DNA of 64,000 nucleotides from Bog-793 sp050013835 (GTDB taxonomy: Bacteria > Actinomycetota > Acidimicrobiia > Acidimicrobiales > Bog-793), in NCBI GenBank assembly GCA_050013835.1, contig JBEKEM010000010.1, forward strand, positions 1 through 64,000, written 5' to 3'. The position numbers and the translations under genes are program-made. This document shows, piece by piece, positions 26,256 to 34,118 of this stretch. The notes beneath the pieces are model-generated. The model saw nothing but the letters and a program-made list of their open reading frames with translations, was not told where the DNA came from and did no database searches. Positions within the stretch are counted from its first letter, which is position 1. Each line of letters starts with the position of its first letter.

Positions 26256-26912
26256 TTCAGTCTCCTTCTCAGGGTGGTTGGTCGGGATGTTAGCGAACGG
26301 CACGCGGCGACGCGCTGGCGATCGATCCTTTTCAGCTTCGGAAAGATGCCGATCATCCAGGATTACGAGTTTTGGTGGGGACAGCCTGGGTGTAGCTCAA
26401 GCTGAACATTGTCAAGCCCCAACGGCGATGAGTTGCTGGCTGAAGTGGATGGTGCCGGCTGGAATGCTGCCTTCACGTTGGAGCCAGCATGACAAGGCCC
26501 GCCAAAACGCGCCGCAGAGGGGGTTCACGAGTGTCAGCGACAAGTTCTTAATGTCGCCAGTACCTAGGCGTGGGGGTTTCGCGTAGGAGTGCAGATCCAC
26601 TTCGTCGACCGCGTCGCGGGAACCTCGAAGATGTCGACCTTCACCGTCGTCGAAGCGTTCACGCCCGTGACAGGGTGGGGCCTGCGGAGGATCCTCCGGC
26701 CGGGCAAGGCGCGATGCGCCAGGACCTAACCGTTCCCGCGCGCCTGCGGTGCTGGTGCGAGTCGGGGGTGGGCCGACACGATCTGCGGGCTCCGCCGGGA
26801 TGATCGGTCGTGTGAGCACCAAGCTCATCGCTAGGCGTAGGGGGTTCGGCTCGGAGGGGAGTTGGCTCGATCTAATACCAGCCACTGGCGGCTCAGGGGA
26901 TCGAGAACCTGA
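26256..26912. other. Intergenic mosaic holding repeat B and unassigned fragments
   Basis: Next to the propeller gene the leader resembles that of paralog 3. Further right, at about 26400-26530, the minus strand reads TLVNPLCGAFWRALSCW... to a stop, which looks like a decayed protein-coding fragment of unknown origin. Repeat B follows, and a degenerate half copy (AGGCGTAGGGGGTTCGGCTC) sits near 26833-26852. No intact gene. Confidence 0.5.
26533..26600 (+). repeat. Dispersed direct repeat, copy B
   Basis: Begins GTCAGCGACAAGTTCTTAAT, then GTCGCCAGTACCTAGGCGTG. The right half is degenerate compared with copies D and E. It separates propeller paralog 2 from the esterase. Confidence 0.8.
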
Positions 26913-28292
26913 TTGCTGGGTATATTGACGACCATCGTGATTTCGTTTAGGCGTGTCGTTGTGGCGGTATCCGCGGTCGTCGTGCTCGCGACGGTGATCA
27001 TCACGAGCGGTGGCGGATGGGCGGGTGGCGGCCAGCGAAGTGAAAACGCCAGGTTCTCGCCCGTCGTTAACCACACGGGTCGTGCGCCGACCGGCTACAC
27101 GGTCACGTTCCGCTACCGCGATCAGCGCGCCAGCAGCGTGCTGATCCAGGGTGAGTGGTACTTCTCGAATCCCGCTCGCACCACGATGACGAGCACTCAG
27201 GGGCTGCTCCCGTCGCAGTGGAAGCCGGGGGATTTCGCGATCGGTTGGCCGGCCAACCAGCCGGACAACTGGCCAATTATCAGCATGAAGAAGAACCCCA
27301 GTACGGGAGTGTGGTCGTACACCACGCCGCTGCCTTCCGGGTATTACAACTATGGGTTCTACGTCAACTGCAGCCTCAGCGCGGCGGTGTCGAATCCGTA
27401 CGGGGCGACGGCAGCTTGCACAGAGATCTCCGATCCGAGCAACCCTCCTTGGAACGACCACAACGGAATCAGCACTGGCTCGGTTGAGACCAGAAGTCAG
27501 GTCTATGTCCCGTCTGATCCTGCCTTCCACGATGTCGACTACTTGTGGGAAGCACCGACCTCGCCCAAGGGTGCGCTGAAGGACGTCAGCTACCAGTCGC
27601 TTGCCAGTGCGTCGGCACCTCATCGCAGGGGCGTCAACTTCCTGGCGATCTACACTCCGCACGGCTATGAGCAACACCGCTCGACGCCGTATCCCACGCT
27701 CTATCTCAGTCCCGGCTCAGGAGCCAACGAGGTGGACTGGAGCACCCAGGCCGACGCGGCGAACATCCTTGACAACTTGATCGACAAGCATCTGATCGAG
27801 CCAATGGTCGTAGTGATGACAAATACAGGCTGCCCCGCTCCCGAAGACTGTATGGAGATCAGCGGTGCCGACTACGACCAGGACCTGCTCGACGCGGTAG
27901 TCCCCTATGTGCAAGCGCACTACGACGTATCGGGGGAGCCCTCGGAGCGCGCCTTCGCCGGCCTGTCCTTCGGTGGCGAGCTCGCAGGTACTCTGCTGGT
28001 CAATGACACCAGCAAGTTCGGCTACTTCGGCCTGTTCAGTCCGTGTCCCTCCGCTGTCCCCGCTCCAACCACAGCTCAGGTCGCCGGGATCAGGCACGTT
28101 AGCGTCATGGTCGGAGGGGGCCTGCAGGACGCGCAGTGCCACTCCTATGCCGTGGACGATGTCTCGATCCTGCACCACACGGGCGCGCACGACGTCACCG
28201 ACTTCGTCGACGGTGGACATGACTGGAATGTCTGGCGCCGACTCCTCCGCGATTTCCTGACGCAGGTCGCGTTTAGGCCCGTCAACGGCTAA
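26913..28292 (+). CDS. Secreted esterase of the D/feruloyl-esterase type (alpha/beta hydrolase)
   Basis: 459 aa from TTG 26913; a GTG at 26937 giving a cleaner signal peptide (FRRVVVAVSAVVVLATVIIT) is an alternative. After the signal comes an Ig-like or carbohydrate-binding-module-like domain (TVTFRYRDQRASSVLIQGEW, residues about 60-190). The esterase domain has YTPHGYEQ...YPTLYLSPGSG (oxyanion region), nucleophile Ser in FAGLSFGGEL, and a final His in DGGHDWNVWRR. Likely cleaves esters of an external polysaccharide or lipid; substrate unknown. The stop codon abuts the 125-bp element S1, and repeats B and C flank the gene. Confidence 0.85.
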   Translation: MLGILTTIVISFRRVVVAVSAVVVLATVIITSGGGWAGGGQRSENARFSPVVNHTGRAPTGYTVTFRYRDQRASSVLIQGEWYFSNPARTTMTSTQGLLPSQWKPGDFAIGWPANQPDNWPIISMKKNPSTGVWSYTTPLPSGYYNYGFYVNCSLSAAVSNPYGATAACTEISDPSNPPWNDHNGISTGSVETRSQVYVPSDPAFHDVDYLWEAPTSPKGALKDVSYQSLASASAPHRRGVNFLAIYTPHGYEQHRSTPYPTLYLSPGSGANEVDWSTQADAANILDNLIDKHLIEPMVVVMTNTGCPAPEDCMEISGADYDQDLLDAVVPYVQAHYDVSGEPSERAFAGLSFGGELAGTLLVNDTSKFGYFGLFSPCPSAVPAPTTAQVAGIRHVSVMVGGGLQDAQCHSYAVDDVSILHHTGAHDVTDFVDGGHDWNVWRRLLRDFLTQVAFRPVNG

Positions 28293-28417
28293 GAGGCCAG
28301 TCAAGGCCGGCCGTGGGTCGCCCGTGGGGGAAGCCTTGACGGGTCGGTCATCGTCGCGGAGACCCTGGTGGAAGAGCCCGCGGAGCGGGCTCCTCGGGGC
28401 TGCCTCCTATTCCGCGC
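28293..28417 (+). repeat. 125-bp element S, copy 1
   Basis: Starts GAGGCCAGTCAAGGCCGGCC, contains GCCTTGAC as an inverted partner of GTCAAGGC, and a hairpin GAGCCCGC-GGA-GCGGGCTC. An equally long, nearly identical copy lies at 30137-30261. Both end immediately before a copy of the dispersed direct repeat (C and D). Weaker relatives sharing only the TCAAGGCCGGCC part lie near 31888 and 32370. Confidence 0.85.
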
Positions 28418-28490
28418 GTCGGCGACAAGTTCTCAATGTGGCCATTTCCTGGGCGGGGGGGTCCGCCTCGGAAAGCCGACATCACGATTC
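28418..28490 (+). repeat. Dispersed direct repeat, copy C
   Basis: GTCGGCGACAAGTTCTCAAT, then TTTCCTGGGCGGGGGGGTCC and CTCGGAAAGCCGACATCACG. The next 270 bp, up to the hairpin at 28761, parallels the sequence after copy A. The stretch 28293-28819 therefore contains S1, copy C, this shared non-coding segment and the hairpin, but no gene. Confidence 0.85.
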
Positions 28491-28760
28491 TCCGACTGAC
28501 CACTGCGGCATGGTGGCGCGCCCGCAGAGCCGACGCGACCAATCTCCGCTGTCGATTGTCAGCCTGCCAGAAGGCGGCCAAGGCCGACGGGATGTCCCGC
28601 TCCGGTGGCGAGGATGGTGGTCAAGCGAGAGGCGACCCGCGGCGGCTCGCGACGACAAGGAGTAATTGAGCATCATCCTCAGTGCGCCTCACGAAGACCG
28701 ACTGGATTATTGGATGGCTGTTTTTGGGCCCGATGAACCAGTTCGCCTCACGAAGTCGAA

Positions 28761-28799
28761 CGCCAACCGAGTATCAGGAAGCCTGATACTCGGTTGGCG
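28761..28799 (-). terminator. Perfect 18-bp hairpin after propeller paralog 3
   Basis: CGCCAACCGAGTATCAGG - AAG - CCTGATACTCGGTTGGCG: 18 bp without mismatch, 3-nt loop, 20 bp downstream of the minus-strand stop at 28820. It is two base pairs longer than the copy after paralog 2. No T-run. Confidence 0.65.
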
Positions 28800-28819
28800 C
28801 TAGCGCTTGCGAAATGATT

Positions 28820-29851
28820 TTAGCCGGCGACGGCCACGGCCCAGGCGTTGCCGCTGTCGTATTCCTCCGTCCACGTCGCCGCGGTCAGGCTGCCTTCCTT
28901 GGACCACGCGGTGTCACTCTCGTCCACCACCGCGATGAGGGGGCCATTCGTTGGGTCACTCGCCACGGCCACGTTATTGGCGCCGTTGTACTCGTCGTAC
29001 CAGGTCTGCGCGGTCAGGCTGCCTCCCTTGGACCACGCGGTGTGACTCCCGTCCACCACCGCGATGAGGGGACCGTTCGTGGGGTCACTCGCCACGGCCA
29101 CGTAGTGGGCGGTGTTGGCCCATTCCTCCACCCACGGCGCGGTCAGGCTGCCTTCCTTGGCCCACGCGTTGTCATTGTCGTCCAGCACTGCGATGAGGGG
29201 ACCATTCGTGGAGTCACTCGCCACGGCCATGAATTCAGCGGTCCCGCTGAATTCCTCCACCCACGGCGCGGTCAGGCTGCCTTCCTTGGCCCACACGTTC
29301 CCATGTTGGTCCAGCACCGCGATGAGGGGACCATTCGTCGGATCACTCGCCACGGCCACCAGCTCGGCGCCGACCCCAGAAGTCGACTCGTTGATCTCCT
29401 CGGTCCACGGCGCGGTCAAGCTGCCTTCCTTGGCCCACAGGTTCCCATTGTCGTCCGCCACGACGATGAGGGGACCATTCGTCGGATCACTCGCCACGGC
29501 CACCTGCTCGGCGTAGACCCCCGAAGTCGAATAGTTGATCTCCTCGGTCCACGGCGCGGTCAGGCTGGCTTCCTTGGCCCACACGTTGCCGCTCGCGTCC
29601 ACCACCGCGATGAGGGGACCATTCGTGGGGTCACTCGCCACGGCCCCAAATTCATTCGTGCCGAACAGCGGGTCCACCCATGGCGCGGTGAGGCTGCCCA
29701 CCTTGGCGGCGAAGTCGTCAGGGTTGCCAATGGCGATGAGAGGCGGCGTCGAAGTGCCGCCACTCGTCGTCGCCTGGGCGCTCGCTAGTGGAAGCCACGC
29801 GCTGCCGAGCAAGACGAGAGTGAAGACGTAAAGGAGGCGTCGCATAGTCAT
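28820..29851 (-). CDS. Secreted seven-repeat beta-propeller-like protein, paralog 3
   Basis: 343 aa from ATG 29851, preceded by GAGAGGGAGA. Signal peptide LLYVFTLVLLGSAWLPLASA, identical to paralog 1 except for one residue. Seven repeats follow; blades 1-4 are almost the same as in paralog 2 (EINYSTSGVYAEQVAVASD, DQHGNVWAKEGSLTAPW), while blades 5-7 differ (DDNDNAWAKEG, GSHTAWSKGG, ESDTAWSKEG). The differences are concentrated in whole blades, which fits blade-by-blade recombination. The minus-strand frame is open to 30148, but the leader context supports the ATG at 29851. Confidence 0.87.
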   Translation of the reverse strand: MTMRRLLYVFTLVLLGSAWLPLASAQATTSGGTSTPPLIAIGNPDDFAAKVGSLTAPWVDPLFGTNEFGAVASDPTNGPLIAVVDASGNVWAKEASLTAPWTEEINYSTSGVYAEQVAVASDPTNGPLIVVADDNGNLWAKEGSLTAPWTEEINESTSGVGAELVAVASDPTNGPLIAVLDQHGNVWAKEGSLTAPWVEEFSGTAEFMAVASDSTNGPLIAVLDDNDNAWAKEGSLTAPWVEEWANTAHYVAVASDPTNGPLIAVVDGSHTAWSKGGSLTAQTWYDEYNGANNVAVASDPTNGPLIAVVDESDTAWSKEGSLTAATWTEEYDSGNAWAVAVAG

Positions 29852-30136
29852 CGCATTCTCCCTCTCAGGGTGTTTGACCGGGACATTAGCGAACGGCATG
29901 CGGCGGCGCACTGGCGTCTGACCCTTAGTCGTTCCGCGTCGTCCCAGGATGGGTCGATTCCGCTGTGGCCGGTTCACGTGAAAGCGACCGCGCGCAATCT
30001 CGGTCACCGAGGTTCCGGCACGTGGCCGACGTTGTCGCTGCAGGGAAGCCCTCAGGTGACGATAGACAAACGACGCTCGCTTCGGCGCAGTTTGAACCGT
30101 GACGAGGTAGACACCCCGACCTGCTGCACCTCGGGG

Positions 30137-30261
30137 GAGGCCAGTCAAGGCCGGCCGTAAGCCGCCCGCAGGGGCAGCCTTGACGGGCCGGTTATCGTCG
30201 CGGAGACCCTGGTGGAAGAGCCCGCGGAGAGGGCTCCTGGGGGCTGCCTCCTATTCCGCGC
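30137..30261 (+). repeat. 125-bp element S, copy 2
   Basis: Starts GAGGCCAGTCAAGGCCGGCC like copy 1 and has the same length. The stretch 29852-30358 between paralog 3 and the TPR gene consists of the propeller promoter region, this element and repeat D; no gene is seen. Confidence 0.85.
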
Positions 30262-30345
30262 GTCAGCGACAAGTTCTTAATGTGGCCACTTCCTGGGCGT
30301 GGGGGGTCCGCGTCGGAGAGCCGACGGCGCGGATCTCCGACTGGC
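30262..30345 (+). repeat. Dispersed direct repeat, copy D (best-preserved)
   Basis: GTCAGCGACAAGTTCTTAAT, TGTGGCCACTTCCTGGGCGT, then GTCGGAGA...TCTCCGAC, an 8-bp inverted repeat around a 14-nt spacer. Copy E keeps the same inverted repeat; A, C and F keep part of it. Confidence 0.88.
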
Positions 30346-30358
30346 CTCCAGGCCCAAG

Positions 30359-31042
30359 CTAGGAACTCAGACGTTGGAGTTGCTTAACCAAGGCCGGTGA
30401 CGCCTGGGCTCTTCCGACTCCAGGATGATGGCTGAAGCGATCGGGCGCACTTAGTAAGGCGAGAGCACGCTGTGCGGCTTTCTTGCTGGTTTCGGTATCA
30501 CCCAGACGATCGGAGACGATGGCGAGCGAGACCTCCCAACGGAAGCGATCCGAGTCAAAGTGCAGGAGGTTGGAGGGCGGGCTGACAACCTTGAGCTGTA
30601 CGAGGACGTCCTGTTCGCGGCCGGGGATATCGAGAAGGAGCTCAATCAAGGACAGGTTGACACTGCCGGATGTGCCGGACGGGGAGGTGCCGCCGCCAAG
30701 GGCGAGCACCCTTCGGTAAGCGGTTTCCGCAAGATCGATGTCACCGCGTTGGCGATACAGGTCACCGAGTCGCTCCTGGGCGAAGGCGGCTTCATAGTTC
30801 TCGGAGTAGTCGCGGATGATGCGTTGCCACAGCTCTTCAGCTGCACGTGGCTCGGCCGACTCGATGGCGAGTGCCTTGATCCGGAGGTACTGCGCACGGT
30901 TGGAGTCGCGAGACCTGGCAAGCCGACTCTCGAACTCCTGCCGCGCTTCTACATCCCAGCGAGACGAGCGGAACCACTCGCTAGTTGACACATCCAGATC
31001 GTACGCATGGCCGACTGCAACCTGTGACCGTACACTCAGCAC
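30359..31042 (-). CDS. TPR-like repeat protein
   Basis: 227 aa. Helical tetratricopeptide-like repeats are visible: RAAEELWQRIIRDYSENYEAAFAQERLGDLYRQRGD followed directly by DLAETAYRRVLALGG (about 90-130), and a later degenerate unit with SDRLGDTETSKKAAQRALALL. No signal peptide, so probably a cytosolic scaffold or adaptor. The start is uncertain because the first 30 residues are not repeat-like. It is the first of three minus-strand genes in the block between repeats D and E; its partner is unknown. Confidence 0.65.
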   Translation of the reverse strand: MLSVRSQVAVGHAYDLDVSTSEWFRSSRWDVEARQEFESRLARSRDSNRAQYLRIKALAIESAEPRAAEELWQRIIRDYSENYEAAFAQERLGDLYRQRGDIDLAETAYRRVLALGGGTSPSGTSGSVNLSLIELLLDIPGREQDVLVQLKVVSPPSNLLHFDSDRFRWEVSLAIVSDRLGDTETSKKAAQRALALLSAPDRFSHHPGVGRAQASPALVKQLQRLSS

Positions 31043-31146
31043 CTCCGAAGAGCCGGGCGCGTGCCCTGTAACACAGCACTCTTCAGTTCAGGTGGTCGAT
31101 GCAACGACCAGTTGAATCCGGTCAGATAACGGCATAGATAGGTCGG

Positions 31147-31719
31147 TCACTTTCCCCCAGGCGAGTCGGTTCCGGTCACCTTCCACTGCGTGTCGCAGGG
31201 GGGGTGGCCCACGAAGTACGACACCACCTCCGCCGTCCCGGTCACGTTGACCGGCCCGGCAAGTTGATGCGGCATGCCCGTTGGCGCCAGCTGCAGGGTC
31301 CAGGTCTGGGCGTCGTATTGGCTTTTTCCGGTGACGACCATGACATGCTTCGAGCTAAAGGTGCCGTCCATGTAATTGCCGAACGCAGTGCTCGACGATG
31401 GAGCAATAGTCACGTTGTCGGGCTTTCCGGTAGCGCCGGGTTCCTCCGTGATCGTTCCGCCGTAGGTGAATGTCGGGGCGGTCTGCGCCTGTTCGGTCGA
31501 TGGGCACGACGTGAAGACGCGATCTGTGAACAAGAGCTCGACCTTGGAGCCTGTCAAGGTCATCGTGCCAGTGTTGCCAATCCCAGTATTGGTGGTGGAC
31601 CCAGTGTTGCCAATCTCAGTGGTGGTGGTACCCAAGCTGCTCGATGGGGCCGAACCACAGGCCGCAAGCGCCAGTGCCACGGTCGCGAGCGCAACCGGAA
31701 CCGAGCCGTAATGCAACAT
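31147..31719 (-). CDS. Putative lipoprotein
   Basis: 190 aa from ATG 31719 (a GTG about 10 codons upstream would add a positively charged n-region). The lipobox LALAAC gives Cys21 as lipidation site. A linker of IGNTG-type tandem units follows (about 36-51), then a mostly beta domain with KHVMVVTGKSQYDAQTWTLQL, GPVNVTGTAEVVSYFVGHPPC, and two cysteines outside the lipobox (TSCPS and PPCDT) that could pair. Anchored on the outer face of the membrane; function unknown. It lies downstream of a strong 24-bp inverted repeat. Confidence 0.72.
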   Translation of the reverse strand: MLHYGSVPVALATVALALAACGSAPSSSLGTTTTEIGNTGSTTNTGIGNTGTMTLTGSKVELLFTDRVFTSCPSTEQAQTAPTFTYGGTITEEPGATGKPDNVTIAPSSSTAFGNYMDGTFSSKHVMVVTGKSQYDAQTWTLQLAPTGMPHQLAGPVNVTGTAEVVSYFVGHPPCDTQWKVTGTDSPGGK

Positions 31720-31761
31720 CGAATTCGAAGGTAAAAAGGATAGTCGCACAGCGAGAGCATA

Positions 31762-31829
31762 GGGCGGGTTCAAGCGGTCATTGCAGTGCCTCGAACATGA
31801 GGAGTTGCAATGACCGCTTGAACCCGCCC
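31762..31829 (-). repeat. Perfect 24-bp inverted repeat
   Basis: 31762-31785 (GGGCGGGTTCAAGCGGTCAT then TGCA) is the exact reverse complement of 31806-31829, with a 20-nt spacer that can itself form CCTC/GAGG. It lies between the ArdC-like gene's 3' end and the lipoprotein start, 43 bp upstream of the latter. It could be a very stable leader hairpin or the paired ends of a tiny lost element. Confidence 0.85.
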
Positions 31830-31915
31830 CCACAAACTGCATGATTCTCGGCCCGGTGTCCAGTCCTCTACTGAACGAGGCTCGGTCAAGGCCGGCCGAA
31901 GGCTGCCCATAGGGA

Positions 31916-31950
31916 AAGCCACCGGCCGGCCCGGAGCCGGCCGGTGGCTT
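31916..31950 (-). terminator. Strong hairpin after the ArdC-like gene
   Basis: AAGCCACCGGCCGGC - CCGGA - GCCGGCCGGTGGCTT is a perfect 15-bp stem with 5-nt loop starting 8 bp beyond the minus-strand stop at 31958. The best intrinsic-terminator candidate in the accessory region. Confidence 0.75.
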
Positions 31951-31957
31951 GTGACGG

Positions 31958-32278
31958 CTAGGACTCGAAGCTCTCTCGCTGCCCGCCAAGCTCGTCAGTC
32001 TGGTCACGGTGGAACACGACGAATCCCTTAGGCTTGCGCTTGCCGTTGCCGTGTTCGTTCTTCTCGACGATGACAACGGTCACGCAGTGGGTTCCGTGCT
32101 CGCCTTTCCGTACGATGCGGCCGGCGGTGATCCATTGGTGAAACCCGGCCCACCCTCCGCCGCTGTAACCCTGCCGACACTGCGCCAGGATGAGGCGGTC
32201 GATGCTCTTCCCGAGGTACAGCTCGCCGGTGACCGCGTTGCGGGGGACGGTCAGCTCCGGGAATAGGGTGTCTGTCAA
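31958..32278 (-). CDS. ArdC N-terminal-domain-like protein (anti-restriction ssDNA-binding type)
   Basis: 106 aa from TTG 32278, which has AAAAGGAGC in front; an ATG at 32335 is possible but lacks this. It matches the N-terminal ArdC domain: NAVTGELYLGKSIDRLIL, GGGWAGFHQWITAGRIVRKGEHG and a final KGFVVFHRDQTDE corresponding to the VFNxxQT motif. ArdC proteins come from plasmids and protect incoming DNA; the full protein also has a C-terminal zinc-peptidase-like domain, entirely absent here. This may be a truncated remnant or one of the short ssDNA-binding-only forms. A sign that mobile DNA entered this region. Confidence 0.72.
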   Translation of the reverse strand: MTDTLFPELTVPRNAVTGELYLGKSIDRLILAQCRQGYSGGGWAGFHQWITAGRIVRKGEHGTHCVTVVIVEKNEHGNGKRKPKGFVVFHRDQTDELGGQRESFES

Positions 32279-32306
32279 GGTATTACGCTCCTTTTCGTGG
32301 TGCTTG

Positions 32307-32335
32307 ATGCCAACACGGCGGCGCTGTGTTGGCAT
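32307..32335 (-). promoter_or_regulatory. Inverted repeat in the ArdC-like gene leader
   Basis: ATGCCAACAC and GTGTTGGCAT are perfect 10-bp arms around a 9-nt spacer, ending 28 bp upstream of the proposed TTG start. Could be a repressor operator or a leader hairpin. Confidence 0.5.
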
Positions 32336-32447
32336 GTGAGGAACGGGGCCAGCGAGCGACAGGCAGTCAAGGGTTTGCCGGAGGCCGGCCCGAAGCGAGG
32401 GACGAGCTGCAGGGCCGCCCTTGACGGCTGGAAGCCGCTGGCCCAGG

Positions 32448-32475
32448 TAGTTCCCTATCTAACAGAAGGGAACTA
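32448..32475. repeat. Short perfect inverted repeat in the gene-poor stretch 32336-33049
   Basis: TAGTTCCCT and AGGGAACTA, 10-nt spacer. The surrounding gene-poor stretch also contains a weak relative of element S (near 32370), repeat E, and a possible tiny membrane frame at 32854. Confidence 0.5.
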
Positions 32476-32647
32476 GTCCAAAAAATGGACCTGTTGCGCG
32501 CGCAACGACCTTCTCCGGGGGATCCTTGCGCGCGTCAGACCGGGGCGCTAGATGAGCGTGAGGTCGCCGTACCCGCGGCGCGTTGTGCCCCTGGGGCTAT
32601 GCGGCGAGATGCCCGCGGGGGCATGCCTACTGAGGGGGCTGGGGGGT

Positions 32648-32740
32648 GTCTGCGACAAGTTCTTAATGTGCCCATTTCCCGGGCGTGGGGGTCCGCGTCG
32701 GAGAACCGATGTCCACGATCTCCGACTGGCGGCTTGAGCC
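32648..32740 (+). repeat. Dispersed direct repeat, copy E
   Basis: GTCTGCGACAAGTTCTTAAT, TTTCCCGGGCGTGGGGGTCC, GTCGGAGA...TCTCCGAC inverted repeat, followed by GGCTTGAGCCGTGGGCCGGG, which copy F also carries in similar form. Preceded by the hairpin ATGCCC-GCGG-GGGCAT, in the place where copies C and D have the element S hairpin. Confidence 0.85.
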
Positions 32741-32853
32741 GTGGGCCGGGACCTAACCGGCGTTATGGGGCACAATCTTCGAGCCGTCTCTGATGTAGCC
32801 CAATTCGTCGCTTCCAGAAATGCGCCCCGGTCGCACCCCAGATTGCGAGGGAT

Positions 32854-32988
32854 TCAGTAGCTACTGGTCCCGCAAAGGAGGGCGAGGACAGTGACAGAGA
32901 AGCCCGCGGCCAGTCCCCAACCGAAACTGTGCTCGGCCAATCCAACACCGATCCCTACACCGAAGACCACCGCGAACTCCCCGGACAA
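32854..32988 (-). CDS. Possible tiny membrane protein
   Basis: From TTG 32988 the frame reads about 44 residues with a glycine-rich hydrophobic core (FAVVFGVGIGVGLAEH and LAAGFSVTVLALL). The frame is open further upstream through SPPARKRRLLLWSIL, which would give a positive-inside start, but there is no ATG/GTG there. It resembles a one- or two-helix membrane peptide or a fragment of a larger membrane protein. Weak support. Confidence 0.3.
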   Translation of the reverse strand: MSGEFAVVFGVGIGVGLAEHSFGWGLAAGFSVTVLALLCGTSSY

Positions 32989-33049
32989 TATCGACCACAG
33001 TAGAAGCCGTCGTTTCCGGGCAGGAGGCGACTCATGTTAGAAATCGTGC

Positions 33050-33535
33050 ATGGCGGAGTCATCGACGCGGCTCGTGCTGATCTGTGGACTTCCAGGCTCG
33101 GGCAAGTCGACACTCGCTCGTCAGCTCGCACCCAAAATCCCCGCCATCAGATTGGATAAGGACGGGTGGGCGACTCAACTGGGCGCCGATTTGTGGGATG
33201 AAGAATTCCGAGTACGACTCGAACACCAGCTGTGGGTCCTTTCCCAGGATCTCCTCGCCCGGGGCCAGAGCGTGATTTTGGAGTGGGGCCACTGGGCGCG
33301 AGTTGAGCGGGATGAGAAACGACTCGGGGCGCGAGCTTTGGGGGTGGGCGTCGAGCTGCATTACCTCGATGCGCCCTTGGAGGAGCTAATCGAGCGAGCT
33401 GAACGTCGCAATGCGTCGGGCGAGTGGACAGCGTCGCCTATGACACGGGCTCACTTTGAAAGGTGGGCAACGATTTTTCAACCTCCCGACGAGGAGGAGA
33501 TCTTGTTGTTCGACAAGCCCGTTGCCGAAGGTTGA
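33050..33535 (+). CDS. P-loop ATPase/kinase, AAA_33 or zeta-toxin-like
   Basis: 161 aa. Walker A GLPGSGKST at about 14-22, then RLDKDGWATQLGADLWDEEF (the Asp region typical of small-molecule P-loop kinases), GQSVILEWGHW, and an Arg-rich lid LIERAERRN. This is the AAA_33 family of kinases acting on sugars, antibiotics or nucleotide-sugars (zeta toxins are relatives). No antitoxin-like partner is evident in its block between repeats E and F. Substrate unknown. Confidence 0.82.
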   Translation: MAESSTRLVLICGLPGSGKSTLARQLAPKIPAIRLDKDGWATQLGADLWDEEFRVRLEHQLWVLSQDLLARGQSVILEWGHWARVERDEKRLGARALGVGVELHYLDAPLEELIERAERRNASGEWTASPMTRAHFERWATIFQPPDEEEILLFDKPVAEG

Positions 33536-33569
33536 TCTCGTCGAACTTGTCTCGCCCGCTATCAGCAGC

Positions 33570-33660
33570 GTCAGCGACAAGTTCTTAATGTGGCCGGTTC
33601 CTGGGAGTAGGGGCTCCGCGTCGCAACGCCGATGTTCACGGTCTCCGAATAGCGGCGTGA
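33570..33660 (+). repeat. Dispersed direct repeat, copy F
   Basis: GTCAGCGACAAGTTCTTAAT, then TGTGGCCGGTTCCTGGGAGT; the inverted-repeat part is degenerate but the trailing GGCGTGAGCCGTGGGCTGG is shared with copy E. Confidence 0.82.
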
Positions 33661-33752
33661 GCCGTGGGCTGGCGCATTTGGCATGAACGTGGGGATCGCC
33701 GCAGCTATTTTCGATTCAGTGGTGGCAGCTTTCGGAAAGGAGAGGTGAGAAC

Positions 33753-34118
33753 GTGGAGCCGCTGCCAACAGGTCGCCGCCTCCTCCCTCACGAGCGATGG
33801 AACGCGGTGGTGGTCCTTGCGCGACAGCAGACCCACTCGACGCCGGCCATACGCCGCTTGCAGCAAAACTACGGCCCCGAAGGGATCGTCCTTATCGCGG
33901 CTGGGCTTGCAAGCAGCTTTCTGGCAAGTGTGATTGGGATCGCCGGGGTTGTTCTGGAGTTTGTCTCCCGCACAAAGGGTGACATGGGGCTCGCTGCCTA
34001 TACTCTCTTGGCCGTCACCTTTTGCTTAGCTCTGCTGGGTCTCGCCAGAGCGCGCCAGGCAGGTCGCGCCGGCCGGCAATTCCGGGGTGGAAGGCCCCTC
34101 GGTAGCACCCGCGAATAG
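33753..34118 (+). CDS. Small two-helix membrane protein
   Basis: 121 aa from GTG, with AAAGGAGAGGTGAGAAC just upstream, a good ribosome site. A basic cytosolic start containing ERWNAVVVLARQQTHSTPAI, then two hydrophobic segments: IVLIAAGLASSFLASVIGIAG (about 46-66) and LAAYTLLAVTFCLALLGLA (about 80-98), and a basic Arg/Gly tail. No named family. It is the only gene in the block between repeats F and G. Confidence 0.6.
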   Translation: MEPLPTGRRLLPHERWNAVVVLARQQTHSTPAIRRLQQNYGPEGIVLIAAGLASSFLASVIGIAGVVLEFVSRTKGDMGLAAYTLLAVTFCLALLGLARARQAGRAGRQFRGGRPLGSTRE

